This document shows, piece after piece, positions 18,091-28,862 of a DNA stretch of 64,000 nt. Position numbers and translations under genes: made by a program. Location: contig NZ_FOMQ01000002.1 of NCBI RefSeq assembly GCF_900112675.1, positions 392,132 through 456,131 of the forward strand. The letters are read 5' to 3'. A model generated the notes under the pieces. That model searched no databases. It was given only the letters and a program-made list of their open reading frames with translations, and was not told the origin of the DNA. Origin of the DNA: Paracidovorax konjaci. GTDB taxonomy: Bacteria; Pseudomonadota; Gammaproteobacteria; Burkholderiales; Burkholderiaceae_C. Numbering within the stretch: position 1 is the first letter of the stretch; every line of letters begins with the position of its first letter.

Positions 18091-19293
18091 ATGGCTTGGG
18101 ATGGTTTGAGAACCGGGACGCGGCTGGTGCTGGCGTTCGGCGTGCTGGCGTTGCTGGTCGCGGTGCTGATGGGCGTGGGCATCGCCGACATCGGCCGCGC
18201 CCAGGACGCGCACCGCGCCGTCCTGCAGGCCGCCGCCGCCTTGCCCGATGCGGCACAGCGTGCCCCCATCGAGCGCGCGGTGGCCGAGGCGCAGGGCGAG
18301 TTGTCCGGTCTGCGCGCCTGGCTGCTGGGCCTGGGATGCGCCGTGTTCGCCGTGGCGTTCGGCGCCTTCGTGCTGTTGCGGCGGGGCATCGTGGCACCGC
18401 TCGACCAGGCCATCCTCATCGCGGAAACCGTGGCGGCCGGAGACCTGAGCCAGGAATTCAGTTCCGACCTGCAGGGCGATTTCGGGCGCCTGCTGGGCGG
18501 GTTGGGCACCATGGAGGACACGCTCACCGAACTGGTGTCGCGCATCAAGCAGTCCACCGACGCGATCGGCGCCAGCGCGGGCGAGATCGACGCCGGCAAC
18601 GGCGACCTGGCGCGCCGCACGGACGAACAGGTGGCGTCGCTGGCCGAAACCGCCGCGAGCATGGAGCAGCTCACCGCCACCGTGCGCCAGAACGCCGACC
18701 GCGCGCGCTCGGCCAGCGGCCTGGCGGTGGCGGCCTCCGGCACGGCCGAGCGCGGCGGCACGGTGGTGGGGCAGGTGGTGCAGACCATGCAGGCCATCAG
18801 CGGCAGCTCGCACAAGATCGTGGACATCATCCAGGTGATCGAGGGCATCGCGTTCCAGACCAACATCCTGGCGCTGAACGCCGCGGTGGAAGCGGCCCGC
18901 GCGGGCGAGCAGGGCCGGGGCTTCGCCGTGGTGGCCGCGGAAGTGCGCAGCCTCGCGCAGCGCAGCGCCGTGGCGGCGCGCGAGATCAAGGGCCTCATCG
19001 ACACCTCGGTGGAGCAGGTGCAGAGCGGTGCCGGCCTCGTGGAGCAGGCCGGGCGCACCATGGAAGAAATCGTGCGCTCGGTGGGGCAGGTGACCACGCT
19101 GCTCGGCGAGATCTCCCATGCCCTGCACGAGCAGAGCGACGGCATCGCGCACGTGAACCAGTCCGTCGCGCAGATGGACGGCACCACCCAGCAGAACGCC
19201 GCGCTGGTGCAGCAGGCGTCGCGCGCGGCCGCGGCGCTCAACGAGAGGGCGCACGACCTGCAGCGCGCCGTGGGGGCGTTCAAGCTCGATTGA
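18091..19293 (+). CDS. Methyl-accepting chemotaxis protein with minimal periplasmic segment
   Basis: A 400-residue chemoreceptor. Hydrophobic segments at about 12-32 and 77-97 leave only some 45 periplasmic residues between them, too few for a 4HB or Cache ligand domain. A HAMP-like region (about 98-150) and the coiled signalling domain follow, with the conserved tip [20 protein letters not shown] near residue 253. AGGAG lies 8 nt before the ATG. No CheR-docking pentapeptide occurs at the C-terminus (ends FKLD). It may sense membrane or internal cues or pair with other receptors (inference). Confidence 0.93.
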   Translation: MAWDGLRTGTRLVLAFGVLALLVAVLMGVGIADIGRAQDAHRAVLQAAAALPDAAQRAPIERAVAEAQGELSGLRAWLLGLGCAVFAVAFGAFVLLRRGIVAPLDQAILIAETVAAGDLSQEFSSDLQGDFGRLLGGLGTMEDTLTELVSRIKQSTDAIGASAGEIDAGNGDLARRTDEQVASLAETAASMEQLTATVRQNADRARSASGLAVAASGTAERGGTVVGQVVQTMQAISGSSHKIVDIIQVIEGIAFQTNILALNAAVEAARAGEQGRGFAVVAAEVRSLAQRSAVAAREIKGLIDTSVEQVQSGAGLVEQAGRTMEEIVRSVGQVTTLLGEISHALHEQSDGIAHVNQSVAQMDGTTQQNAALVQQASRAAAALNERAHDLQRAVGAFKLD

Positions 19294-19386
19294 CGGGGCC
19301 GTTGGCCGGGCGGGCCGTAGACTGCCTTCAGCGCCGCCGGCCCCCGGCGGCTTTTGGTTGGTGACCGAGAACGGAAGGCAGGCCCC

Positions 19387-20343
19387 ATGGACGGCATCGG
19401 CGACGGTGCGCCGCCCTGCACGCGCAGGGCATTTTTCCGGCACGCATCCCGCGCATCGGCGGGCGTGGCGGCGCTCTCCGTGGCCGCATGCGCGCGGCCC
19501 CTGCAATCGCCGCCTCCGCTGCGCATCGACCGCAGCGTGTCCTCGGAGAGCCAGGATGCACGCGTGCGCCACCTGGTGCTGCACTACACGGCCGCACCGC
19601 TCGCGCGCTCGATGGAACTGCTCACCGACGCGGCTTTCCGGGTGAGCGCGCATTACCTGGTGCCCGAGGGCGAGGATCTGCCCGTGTACCAGCTCGTGCC
19701 GGAAGACCGGCGGGCATGGCATGCCGGCCCGAGCTACTGGCAGGGCGAGCGGATGCTCAACGCCAGCTCGATCGGGATCGAGATCGTCAACCCCGGCTTT
19801 CCGGACGAGGACCAGGCGCTGCCACCGATGCTGCGCCGCTGGCACCCCTACGGCGAGGCGCAGTTCCAGGTGCTGGCACGGCTCGCGGCCGGCATCATCG
19901 CGCGGCACGGCATCCGGCCGACCCGGGTGGTCGGGCATTCCGACATTGCGCCCGGGCGCAAATCCGACCCGGGGCCGCTGTTCCCCTGGGAGCGGCTCTA
20001 CCGCGAGCACGGCATCGGCGCGTGGCCCGATGCCGCGGCGGTCGAGCGCCACGCCCGGCTGCGGCCTTTTGCGGGCGACATGGCATCGCTGCAGTCGCGG
20101 TTGCAGGCCTACGGCTACGACACGCCGCAGACCGGCCTGTTCGATGAGGGGACGCGGCAGGCCGTCATCGCGTTCCAGATGCACTTCCGGCCGGCGCGCT
20201 GCGACGGGGTGCCGGACACGGAAACGGCCGCCATCCTGGATGCGCTGCTCGAGAAATACCGCGGTCCGGGCCGCGCGGCGGGTGCGCCCGGCAGCGGGGC
20301 AGGCGAAGACAACGGGGAGCCGCAGGAAGCCGGGGCACGCTGA
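19387..20343 (+). CDS. N-acetylmuramoyl-L-alanine amidase (AmiD-like) with C-terminal peptidoglycan-binding domain
   Basis: A 318-residue periplasmic or lipid-anchored amidase that cuts between MurNAc and L-Ala of peptidoglycan or its fragments. The N-terminus has a twin-arginine pattern (TRRAFFRHA, 12-20) followed by a lipobox-like SVAAC (C35). The Amidase_2 domain has zinc ligands H66 (LHYTA), H184 (GHSD) and D194, with K192 nearby. A PG_binding_1 domain follows at about 232-290 (LQSRLQAYGYDTPQTGLFDEGT). The tail is Gly/Glu-rich. The start at 19387 is chosen because it keeps the export signal near the N-terminus. It follows the chemoreceptor gene by about 90 bp. Confidence 0.9.
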   Translation: MDGIGDGAPPCTRRAFFRHASRASAGVAALSVAACARPLQSPPPLRIDRSVSSESQDARVRHLVLHYTAAPLARSMELLTDAAFRVSAHYLVPEGEDLPVYQLVPEDRRAWHAGPSYWQGERMLNASSIGIEIVNPGFPDEDQALPPMLRRWHPYGEAQFQVLARLAAGIIARHGIRPTRVVGHSDIAPGRKSDPGPLFPWERLYREHGIGAWPDAAAVERHARLRPFAGDMASLQSRLQAYGYDTPQTGLFDEGTRQAVIAFQMHFRPARCDGVPDTETAAILDALLEKYRGPGRAAGAPGSGAGEDNGEPQEAGAR

Positions 20344-20367
20344 GCGGCCCGGCCACCGGCAGGCCCG

Positions 20368-21003
20368 TCAGAGCCCCAAGGTCGCCAGGCTGCCCCGCCC
20401 CTCGCGCACCACGCGCGGCTCGCCGCCGCTGGCCATGTCGGTCAGGTCCACGACGGTCGTGGGCTCCAGGGGGCAGGCGCCGGCGTCCACCACGGCGTCG
20501 ATCTGGTGCTCGAAGCGCGAGCGGATTTCGGCGGGGTCGTTCATCGGCTCGGTCTCGCCGGGCGGGATCAGCGTGGTGGCCAGCAGCGGTGCGCCGTGCA
20601 ACTCCAGCAGCAGTTGCAGCCCCTTGCGGTCGGGCACGCGCAGGCCGATGGTCTTGCGCTGCGGGTGGCTCACGCGGCGCGGCACTTCCTTGGTGGCATC
20701 GAGGATGAAGGTGTAGGGGCCGGGCGTCGCCTGCTTGACGAGGCGGTACTGCCGGTTGTCCACGCGGGCGTAGTTGGACACCTCCGAGAGGTCGCGGCAC
20801 AGCAGCGTCAGGTGGTGCTTTTCATCGACCTGCCGGATGCGGCGCAGCCGGTCGACGGCGTCCTTGTCGTCGAGCTGGCACACCAGGGCGTAGCTGGAAT
20901 CGGTGGGCACGGCGAGCACGGCGCCGCGCGCCAGCAGGGCGGCGGCCTGCTTGAGCAGCCGGGGCTGCGGATTGTCGGGGTGGACTTCGAAGTACTGGGC
21001 CAT
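20368..21003 (-). CDS. Sua5/YciO/YrdC-family protein (YciO-like)
   Basis: A 211-residue protein with the YrdC fold that binds double-stranded RNA/nucleotide. The conserved N-terminal core is seen (AVLAVPTDSSYALVCQL, then RLRRIRQVDEKHHLTLLC), as well as PGPYTFIL. Sua5/YrdC enzymes make threonylcarbamoyl-AMP for tRNA t6A; YciO paralogues are less well defined. The gene lies 24 bp after the PHP phosphoesterase gene on the same strand, an order also found in E. coli (yciV-yciO), which favours the YciO branch. Whether it supplies t6A cannot be told from this window. Confidence 0.9.
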   Translation of the reverse strand: MAQYFEVHPDNPQPRLLKQAAALLARGAVLAVPTDSSYALVCQLDDKDAVDRLRRIRQVDEKHHLTLLCRDLSEVSNYARVDNRQYRLVKQATPGPYTFILDATKEVPRRVSHPQRKTIGLRVPDRKGLQLLLELHGAPLLATTLIPPGETEPMNDPAEIRSRFEHQIDAVVDAGACPLEPTTVVDLTDMASGGEPRVVREGRGSLATLGL

Positions 21004-21026
21004 GGGTGTCGCGCGGGGCCGGTTTT

Positions 21027-21893
21027 TCAGGCGGCGGGCTGCCGGACGCGGTCGGCGAGCAGGTCCCAGACCGGGGTGAGCGTGCCGGGCAGCGGTGGCA
21101 GGGCGCCCAGGTCGGTGTGCGATTCCTGCGGGCTGTGGAAGTCGCTGCCGCGTGAAGCGGCCAGCCCGAATTCCTGGGCCACGCCGGCGTAGGTGATGTA
21201 CTCGGCGGCCGTGTGGCTGCCCGTGACGACTTCGACCCCGCGGCCGCCGTGCTGCCGGAATTCGGAGAAGAGCGCGTATTCCTCGGTGGCCGAGAACCGG
21301 TAGCGCGCGGGGTGCGCGATGACGGCCATGCCGCCGGCTTCGTTGATCCAGCGCACCGCATCGCCCAGAGCGGCCCAGCGGTGGGGCACATAGCCGGGCT
21401 TGCCCTCGGTGAGGAACCGGCGGAACACCTCGGAGGTGTCGCGGCACACGCCGGTCTCCACGAGGAAGCGCGCGAAATGCGTGCGGGAGATGAGTTCGGG
21501 GTTGCCCACGTAGCGCAGCGCGCCCTCGTAGGCGTCGCGGATGCCCACCCGTGCGAGTTGCTCCGCCATCTCCTGCGCGCGTTCGCCGCGGCCGCCGCGC
21601 GTGGCTGCCAGGCCCTGCCGCAATTGGGCGTCGTCCGGGTCGAACCCCAGGCCGACGATGTGCACCGTCGTGCCGATGAAGGTCACGGAGATTTCCACCC
21701 CGGTCAGGTAGGCCATGCCCTGGGCGGCAGCGGCAGCCATGGCGCGGTGCTGGCCGCCGACCTCGTCGTGGTCGGTCAGGGCCCAGAGCGTGACGCCGTT
21801 GGCGCGCGCCCGCTCCGCGAGGGCTTCAGGCGTGAGCGTGCCGTCGGACACCACGGAGTGGCAATGGAGGTCGGCATTGGGCTGGGTAGGCAC
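21027..21893 (-). CDS. PHP-domain phosphoesterase (YciV/RNase AM-like 3',5'-nucleoside bisphosphate phosphatase)
   Basis: A 288-residue PHP metal-dependent phosphoesterase. Metal-binding motifs are visible in order: [11 protein letters not shown] (H10, H12 region), [10 protein letters not shown], the glutamate in [15 protein letters not shown] and GSDFHSP. Relatives in E. coli and Chromobacterium hydrolyse 3',5'-nucleoside bisphosphates and trim RNA 5' ends. The start is a GTG at 21893, which opens just before the first metal motif; no nearby ATG gives a better start, and a longer frame to 21992 looks non-coding. It heads a two-gene unit with the yciO-like gene and is divergent from a chemoreceptor gene. 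Confidence 0.9.
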   Translation of the reverse strand: MPTQPNADLHCHSVVSDGTLTPEALAERARANGVTLWALTDHDEVGGQHRAMAAAAAQGMAYLTGVEISVTFIGTTVHIVGLGFDPDDAQLRQGLAATRGGRGERAQEMAEQLARVGIRDAYEGALRYVGNPELISRTHFARFLVETGVCRDTSEVFRRFLTEGKPGYVPHRWAALGDAVRWINEAGGMAVIAHPARYRFSATEEYALFSEFRQHGGRGVEVVTGSHTAAEYITYAGVAQEFGLAASRGSDFHSPQESHTDLGALPPLPGTLTPVWDLLADRVRQPAA

Positions 21894-22129
21894 GGGGCCA
21901 TTGTAGGACCGGGTTTTTCGCGGTGTATGCCGCGCGCCACGAAAACGCCTTCCGGCAACGCGACCGTAGTGCCATGCACCGGTATTTGTCACATAGGTTG
22001 GCTAGGCACCGAGGCGTCCATGCCAATATGTACAAAAATGTTTCAGCGCCCCCCGGCGCCCCTTTTACCGATGGGGCTTCCCTTTCGTGTGCCGAGCGCA
22101 CGCCGTCCTCTCTTCCTTGCTTCCTTGTT

Positions 22130-23986
22130 ATGACCTTGAACCATCTGCCTGTCGGCCGCAAGCTGTGGGCCATCATCCTGGGCGTGCTCGTCACCATGCT
22201 CCTCCTCCTGGGCGGGCTGCTGGCCCATGTGTCCCGTGTCGACGCGGAAACCGCCCGGGCCGTGCAGGCATCGGAAGACCGCATCAGCGATGCGCTGCGC
22301 TGGAAGGGCATGGTCGAGCGCAATGTGGAGCTGGTCATCATCGGGGCGATCACTTCCGAAGACGCACTGGCCGCCCAGTTGCAGGCCGATGTGAAGGCCG
22401 GCATCGCCGCCGTGTCGGAAGTGCAGAAACGTGTGGTCGAGGGGGCCGTCACGCCCGAGGACAAGGCGCAGCTCGAACGCGTCGCCGCGGAACGCACCAG
22501 TATCCTGGCCGTCGTGGCGGAAGCGCAGAAGGCCCGCGCGTCCGGCGACATCGAGGGTGCGCGGCAGATCGCGCAGCAGCGCATGCGCCCTGCGGCCGCG
22601 CGCTACACGGGCGCCCAGGAGGCTTTCGTGGAATTGCAGGCGAAGGCGCGCGAGCGCGCGAAGGCCGAGGGGCAGGCGCAGCGCAGCAGGGCGCAGGCCA
22701 TCGGCTTCGGGCTCGCCGTGCTGGTGTGCGTGCTGGCCGTCGCCATGGCGCGCTTCGTCGTGGCCTCCATCACCCGGCCGCTGGACCGCGCCGTGGGGCT
22801 GGCCGACGCCATCGCCGAGGGCGACCTCACGGTGGACGTGCACGACGACCGGCGTGACGAGCTGGGCCACCTGCTGCGCTCGCTCTCGGCCATGTCGGCC
22901 CGGCTGCGCGGCGTGGTGACCGAAGTGCGCTCGGGCGTGGAATCGGTGTCCTCCGCTTCCAACGAGATCGCCACCGGCAACCAGGACCTTTCCGCGCGTA
23001 CCGAGCAGACGGCGGCCAACCTGGAGGAGACCGCCGCCAGCATGGAACAGCTCACGGCCACGGTCACGCAGTCGGTCGACACGGCGCGGCAGGCCAACCA
23101 GCTCGCCGCCACGGCCGCGCAGGCGGCCGAGCGCGGGGGTGAGGTCGTGGGGCAGGTGGTGGCCAGCATGCAGCAGATCACCGACAGTTCGCGCAAGATC
23201 GGTGACATCATCGGCGTGATCGACGGCATCGCGTTCCAGACGAACATCCTCGCGCTCAACGCAGCCGTCGAGGCCGCCCGCGCGGGTGAGCAGGGCCGTG
23301 GCTTCGCCGTGGTGGCCGGCGAGGTGCGCAGCCTCGCGCAGCGCTCGGCCGAGGCCGCCAAGGAGATCAAGCAGCTGATCGGCACGTCGGTGCAGAACGT
23401 CGAGTCCGGATCGCAGCAGGTCAGCCAGGCGGGGCAGAGCATGCAGGAGATCGTGGGCAGCGTGCGCCGCGTGTCCGACCTCATCGGGGAGATCACCGCC
23501 TCGTCCACCGAGCAGCGCGACGGCATCTCCCAGGTCAACCAGGCCGTGAGCAACCTCGACCAGATGACGCAGCAGAATGCCGCGCTCGTGGAGCAGTCCA
23601 GCGCCGCGGCCAGCGCCATGCGCGACCAGGCCCGCCGGCTGTCGGAAGTGGTGTCCGTATTCAACGTCGGTGGGCAGGCGGTGCCGCAGCGGCCCGTGCC
23701 GGTGCCTGCACCGAAGGGGGTTGGCGCGGGCGGCAGCGTCCCCCGCGCGGTGGCGGCAGCGCCGAGCGCGGCGGCGCGCAAGGTCGCCGCCCCGGCCTCC
23801 GCCAGCGCACTGCCCGCCGCACCACGCAAGGCCATTCCTGCTGCAGCGCCCGCCCCCGTGGCAGCGGCCGCATCCGCACCGGCGCCCAGGCCCGCCACGC
23901 CGGCCACCGCGCCGATGTCGGCGCTGCGCACACCCGCCAAGCCTGCCAAGGCCACCACGGCGGACGACGACTGGGAAACCTTCTGA
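22130..23986 (+). CDS. Methyl-accepting chemotaxis protein (4HB sensor, CheR-docking tail)
   Basis: A 618-residue receptor. The first membrane segment is at about 12-34, a four-helix-bundle-like periplasmic domain at about 35-200 and the second segment at about 204-225. HAMP follows ([21 protein letters not shown]), then a signalling domain with the tip [20 protein letters not shown] near residue 366. A Pro/Ala-rich linker of some 100 residues leads to the C-terminus DDDWETF. WETF/NWETF-type tails are the known docking pentapeptide for CheR and CheB, so this is probably a high-abundance, self-sufficiently methylated receptor. No good ribosome site is visible before the chosen ATG. Confidence 0.95.
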   Translation: MTLNHLPVGRKLWAIILGVLVTMLLLLGGLLAHVSRVDAETARAVQASEDRISDALRWKGMVERNVELVIIGAITSEDALAAQLQADVKAGIAAVSEVQKRVVEGAVTPEDKAQLERVAAERTSILAVVAEAQKARASGDIEGARQIAQQRMRPAAARYTGAQEAFVELQAKARERAKAEGQAQRSRAQAIGFGLAVLVCVLAVAMARFVVASITRPLDRAVGLADAIAEGDLTVDVHDDRRDELGHLLRSLSAMSARLRGVVTEVRSGVESVSSASNEIATGNQDLSARTEQTAANLEETAASMEQLTATVTQSVDTARQANQLAATAAQAAERGGEVVGQVVASMQQITDSSRKIGDIIGVIDGIAFQTNILALNAAVEAARAGEQGRGFAVVAGEVRSLAQRSAEAAKEIKQLIGTSVQNVESGSQQVSQAGQSMQEIVGSVRRVSDLIGEITASSTEQRDGISQVNQAVSNLDQMTQQNAALVEQSSAAASAMRDQARRLSEVVSVFNVGGQAVPQRPVPVPAPKGVGAGGSVPRAVAAAPSAAARKVAAPASASALPAAPRKAIPAAAPAPVAAAASAPAPRPATPATAPMSALRTPAKPAKATTADDDWETF

Positions 23987-24038
23987 CCGGCACGGCGCCG
24001 CGCCCGACGCTGGAGGCCGGGCCTCGCGTTGCAGCGGC

Positions 24039-25754
24039 CTAGAGCTGCGCGCCTTCCACCAGGAACTGCACGCGCCGCTCGCCCTTCCATTCGTTCACGT
24101 CGAGGCGGAACGCGAGCAGCACGCGCGCGGGCAGCGGGTCGGTGTGGCCGAACCAGATGCCGTCCACCGGACGGCCCTGGTGCAGCAGCTTGAGCGAAAG
24201 GTGGTTGCGGCCTTCGCCCACGAGGCGCTGGCTCACGATCTCCACCTCTTCGCTGAACGTGGGCGGCGCGAAGCCCTGTCCCCAGACCTCGCGGTGCAGC
24301 GTGTCCACCAGCTCCGCGCGGCAGTATTCGGGCGAGAGCGGGCCGTCGGTGTCGAGCCGGCGCATGAGCGTGGCGGCGTCGAGCCATTCCTGCGCCACCT
24401 GCGCGAAGGCGCGCTCGAACACCGCGAACTGCTCCTGCGCCACCGTGCAGCCGGCCGCCATCGCATGGCCGCCGAACTTCAGGATCACGCCCGGGTGGCG
24501 CTTGGCCACGAGGTCCAGCGCATCGCGCAGATGGAAGCCGGGAATGGAGCGGCCCGAGCCCTTCAGCTCGTGCGCCTTGCCCGGCGCGCTGCTGGTGGCG
24601 AACACGAACGTGGGCCGGTGCAGCCGGTCCTTGATGCGTGAAGCCACGATGCCCACCACGCCCTCATGGAAGTCGGGGTCCCACACGCTGACGGCGGCGG
24701 GCGGCGTGTCGTTCTCGCCGAACAGGCTCTCGGCCATGAGCAGCGCCTGCTCGCGCATGCCGCCCTCGATCTCGCGCCGTTCGCGGTTGATGGCGTCCAG
24801 CGTGCGCGCCAGTTCCGCCGCGTGCCCCGGATCGTCGGTGAGCAGGCATTCGATGCCGAGCGTCATGTCCGCCAGCCGGCCGGCCGCGTTGATGCGCGGC
24901 CCCAGCGCGAAGCCGAAATCGAAGGTGGTGGCCACGGCCGCCTTGCGGCCCGCGGTGTCGAAGAGCGCCGCGATGCCGGCCGGCATGAACCCGGCCCGGA
25001 TGCGCTTGAGGCCCTGCGCGACGAGGCGGCGGTTGTTCGCGTCCAGCCGCACCACGTCGGCGACGGTGCCCAGCGCCACCAGCGGCAGCAACGGCTCCAG
25101 CTTGGGCTGGCCGGCCTTGTCGAACACGCCGCGCTCGCGCAGTTCGGCGCGCAGGGCCATCAGCACATAGAACATCACGCCCACGCCGGCGATGGATTTG
25201 CTCTCGAAGGCACAGCCGGGCTGGTTGGGGTTCACGATGGCGTCCGCCTCCGGCAGCGCCGGGCCGGGCAGGTGGTGGTCGGTGACCAGCACCGAGAGGC
25301 CCAGGGCCTTGGCTTCGGCCACGCCCTCCACGCTCGCGATGCCGTTGTCCACGGTGACGAGCAGGTCGGCGCCGCGCTCGTGCACGCGGCGCGCGATGGC
25401 GGGGCTGAGCCCGTAGCCGTCGATGACGCGGTCCGGAACGAGGTAGCCGACCTGCCGCGCGCCCAGCAGCCTGAGCCCGCGCACGGCCACGGCGCAGGCG
25501 GTGGCGCCGTCGCAGTCGTAGTCGGCCACGACGACGATGCGCCGGTCGTGTGCGATGGCATCGGCCAGCAGGGCCGCGGCCTCGCGCGCGCCGTGCAGCG
25601 ACGGTGGCGGCAGCAGCCGCGCGAGCGCGTCGTCGAGTTCGTCGTGCGCGGTCACGCCGCGCGCGGCATAGAGCCGGGCGAGCAGCGGATGCACGCCCGC
25701 CTGTTCCAGCGCCCACACGGCGCGGGGCGGAATGTCTCTGGCGATGATCTTCAT
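24039..25754 (-). CDS. recJ: Single-stranded-DNA-specific 5'-3' exonuclease RecJ
   Basis: A 571-residue DHH-family exonuclease used in recombination and mismatch repair. Motifs: DYDCDG (78-83), VTVDNGI (near 134-140), TDHH (158-161), GPRINAAGR and the DHHA1 motif KFGGHAMAAG. The length is that of E. coli RecJ. It starts at an ATGA that overlaps the stop of the preceding minus-strand gene by 4 nt, so the two are translationally coupled. The last domain (OB-fold) is present and the gene looks intact. Confidence 0.96.
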   Translation of the reverse strand: MKIIARDIPPRAVWALEQAGVHPLLARLYAARGVTAHDELDDALARLLPPPSLHGAREAAALLADAIAHDRRIVVVADYDCDGATACAVAVRGLRLLGARQVGYLVPDRVIDGYGLSPAIARRVHERGADLLVTVDNGIASVEGVAEAKALGLSVLVTDHHLPGPALPEADAIVNPNQPGCAFESKSIAGVGVMFYVLMALRAELRERGVFDKAGQPKLEPLLPLVALGTVADVVRLDANNRRLVAQGLKRIRAGFMPAGIAALFDTAGRKAAVATTFDFGFALGPRINAAGRLADMTLGIECLLTDDPGHAAELARTLDAINRERREIEGGMREQALLMAESLFGENDTPPAAVSVWDPDFHEGVVGIVASRIKDRLHRPTFVFATSSAPGKAHELKGSGRSIPGFHLRDALDLVAKRHPGVILKFGGHAMAAGCTVAQEQFAVFERAFAQVAQEWLDAATLMRRLDTDGPLSPEYCRAELVDTLHREVWGQGFAPPTFSEEVEIVSQRLVGEGRNHLSLKLLHQGRPVDGIWFGHTDPLPARVLLAFRLDVNEWKGERRVQFLVEGAQL

Positions 25755-26707
25755 AGCTGGGGGTGGATGTCCGCGAAGCGCTCCGGCCGCAGGCGGCGGC
25801 GCAGGCGCTCCACCAGGCCCAGGGGCCGGTTTTCCCAGGCCATCGCGCTGCGTTCGCCGCAGAGCGTGAGGCGCACCGCGCCGCCTGCCGCGGCGCGGTC
25901 GGCCAGCACGGCCACCGGGCCCGCGTCGAGTGCGCGCCAGGCCTGGGCCCAGGCACGCCAATCCTCGTGCAGGGCGGCGTCGCGCAGGTCCGTGGGCATC
26001 TGCGGCACGGGAGCTGCGGGCGGGACGTGCTCCGGCAGCCGGCCGGCGCCATGCACCCAGAACGCGTTCACGGGCGGCAGGCCACGCTCGGCGCGGGCGT
26101 CGTTGAAGGGATGGGTGTAGAGCAGCATCTGCATCTCGCTGTGCAGGCGGTGCAGCAGCCGCGCCCGGTCCGCATCGGGCATCCAGGCGCGCACGTCGCG
26201 CTGCACCACGCGGTCGAGCGACGCGGTGGCAAGGCCTTCGAACACCGGCGAGCGGGCGAGCCAGCGCGTGGGCGAGGCATAGGAGAGCGCGATGCCGTCC
26301 TCGGCGAACCACGGCGCGACGATTGCCAGCGCCTCGCGCGAGGCGGCTTCGTCCAGCCCCAGCGTGGCCGGGTCCGCCAGCATGACCTGGTCCGCGCCGA
26401 CCTGCCAGCGGCAGGGCGTCACCCAGGCCCAGGCAGCGCCTTCGTCGGCGCCAAGCGTTTGCGCGTGCTGCGACCACGCGGCCCAGGGCAGGGCGCCGTC
26501 GCCCGGAGCGGTGAGGCCCAGGTGGCGGGCCAGCGCGCGTTCGTGGGGAGGCGTGAAGTCGGATTCCTCGCCGGCGTCGGTGCCGGCGGGCGACAGGCGT
26601 GCGAGCAGCCGGTCGAGGTGGGGCAGGCCGAGGTCCTGCAGGACCTGCCGGGACCCGGGCGCCGTGCTGGCCGCCAGGGGGATGAGCAAATGGTGAATCT
26701 CCGACAT
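25751..26707 (-). CDS. Conserved betaproteobacterial protein of unknown function, coupled to recJ
   Basis: A 318-residue soluble protein, no signal peptide or membrane segment. It contains a Trp-rich central region (WAWVTPCRW, WFAEDGIALSYASPTRWL) and a C-terminal LRLTLCGE-like strand followed by RLRRRLRP. Similar proteins beside recJ in Burkholderiales are sometimes labelled phosphoglycerate-mutase-like (COG4255 by memory), but I see no catalytic motif that supports this. The stop overlaps the recJ start by 4 nt. The gene is divergent from lolC, with 84 bp between the starts. Confidence 0.82.
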   Translation of the reverse strand: MSEIHHLLIPLAASTAPGSRQVLQDLGLPHLDRLLARLSPAGTDAGEESDFTPPHERALARHLGLTAPGDGALPWAAWSQHAQTLGADEGAAWAWVTPCRWQVGADQVMLADPATLGLDEAASREALAIVAPWFAEDGIALSYASPTRWLARSPVFEGLATASLDRVVQRDVRAWMPDADRARLLHRLHSEMQMLLYTHPFNDARAERGLPPVNAFWVHGAGRLPEHVPPAAPVPQMPTDLRDAALHEDWRAWAQAWRALDAGPVAVLADRAAAGGAVRLTLCGERSAMAWENRPLGLVERLRRRLRPERFADIHPQL

Positions 26708-26791
26708 GGAGGGTATTGTCCGGGATGCCACAATCTGCGCCGCTTCGGTGCCGCCATTCCCGGCGCGGCGCGGGGCCGCTTCTTCCCCAAC

Positions 26792-28037
26792 ATGCAACTT
26801 CCCTACGAACTGGCCCTGGGCTGGCGCTACACCCGGGCCGGACGCGCGACGCGGCGCAACGGCTTCATCTCGTTCATCTCCGGCGTCTCCATGCTCGGCA
26901 TCGCGCTCGGCGTGGCGGCCCTCATCATCGTGCTGAGCGTGATGAACGGCTTCCAGAAGGAAGTGCGCGACCGCATGCTCAGCGTGGTCTCGCACATCGA
27001 GATCTTCGCGCCGCAGGGCGCGGCGCTTCCCGACCTGCAGCGCACGATGGCCGAGGCGCGGCGCAATCCCGAGGTGGTGGGTGCCGCGCCGTTCGTGGCG
27101 TCGCAGGCGCTGCTGGCGCGCGGCGAGGACATGAAGGGCGCCCTGGTGCGCGGCATCGATCCGGCGAGCGAGGGCGAAGTGACCGAGCTGGCCGCGCGCA
27201 ATGCCAGCGCGGTGAAGACCCTGGTGCCGGGTGAATTCCACGTGGTGCTCGGCACCGAGCTGGCGCGCTCGCTCGGCGTGCGCCCCGGCGACGCCGTGAC
27301 GCTGATCGCGCCGGGCGGCCAGGTCACCCCGGCCGGCGTCGTGCCGCGCCTCAAGCAGATGACCGTCACGGGCCTCTTCGAATCGGGCCACTACGAATAC
27401 GACTCCGCGCTGGTGCTGCTGCACCACTCGGACGCCGAGCGCATCTTCCGCCTCGAAGGCCCGACGGGCATCCGCCTCAAGCTGCGCGACCTGCACCAGG
27501 CCCCGGCGGTCACGATGCAATTGGCGCGCTCGCTCACCGGCGACCTGCTGATCCGCGACTGGACACAGCAGAACCGCACCTGGTTCGCGGCCGTGCAGCT
27601 CGAAAAACGCATGATGTTCATCATCCTCACGCTCATCGTCGCGGTGGCGGCGTTCAACCTCGTCTCCACGCTGGTCATGACGGTGACCGACAAGCGCGCC
27701 GACATCGCCATCCTGCGCACGCTGGGCGCGAGCCCGCGCAGCATCATGGCGGTGTTCGTCGTGCAGGGGGCCATGGTGGGCGTGATCGGAACGGTGTGCG
27801 GGCTGGCGCTGGGCCTGCTCGTGGCGTTCAACATCGACGTCATCGTGCCGGCCATCGAGCATGCCCTGAACGCGAGCTTCCTCCCCAAGGACATCTACCT
27901 CATCAGCAAGATGCCGAGCGACCCGCAGACCAGCGACATCGCGCCCATCGCGGTGATCTCGCTCATCCTGGCCTTCGCGGCCACGCTGTACCCGAGCTGG
28001 CGCGCCAGCCGCGTGAACCCCGCCGAGGCACTTCGCT

Positions 28038-28045
<8 letters not shown>
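26792..28045 (+). CDS. lolC: Lipoprotein-releasing system permease LolC/LolE family
   Basis: A 417-residue inner-membrane permease of the LolCDE complex, which extracts outer-membrane lipoproteins for transfer to LolA. The N-terminal family signature [20 protein letters not shown] spans the first membrane segment. A large periplasmic domain follows, then three C-terminal FtsX-type segments, with the coupling motif [12 protein letters not shown]. The last bases overlap lolD by 8 nt. Only one permease gene is present, so the complex may use a single LolC/E-type subunit as a homodimer or find LolE elsewhere. The gene is divergent from the recJ operon. Confidence 0.93.
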
Positions 28046-28802
<757 letters not shown>

Positions 28803-28848
28803 TTGCTATTAAATAGATAGTAAACTATTGAATGAATCCGGCGGCATG
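28803..28848 (+). repeat. Dispersed 46-bp intergenic repeat, copy 3
   Basis: It starts at the base after the lolD stop and ends in GGCGGCATG. The following GGAGG, 10 nt before the pdxA GTG, overlaps the repeat edge, so the element probably supplies the pdxA ribosome site. Confidence 0.85.
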
Positions 28849-28862
28849 GAGGCAAAAACACT

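Noticed and set aside
24666..26120. Plus-strand frame of 484 codons opposite recJ
   Set aside because: Antisense shadow of recJ and its upstream partner.
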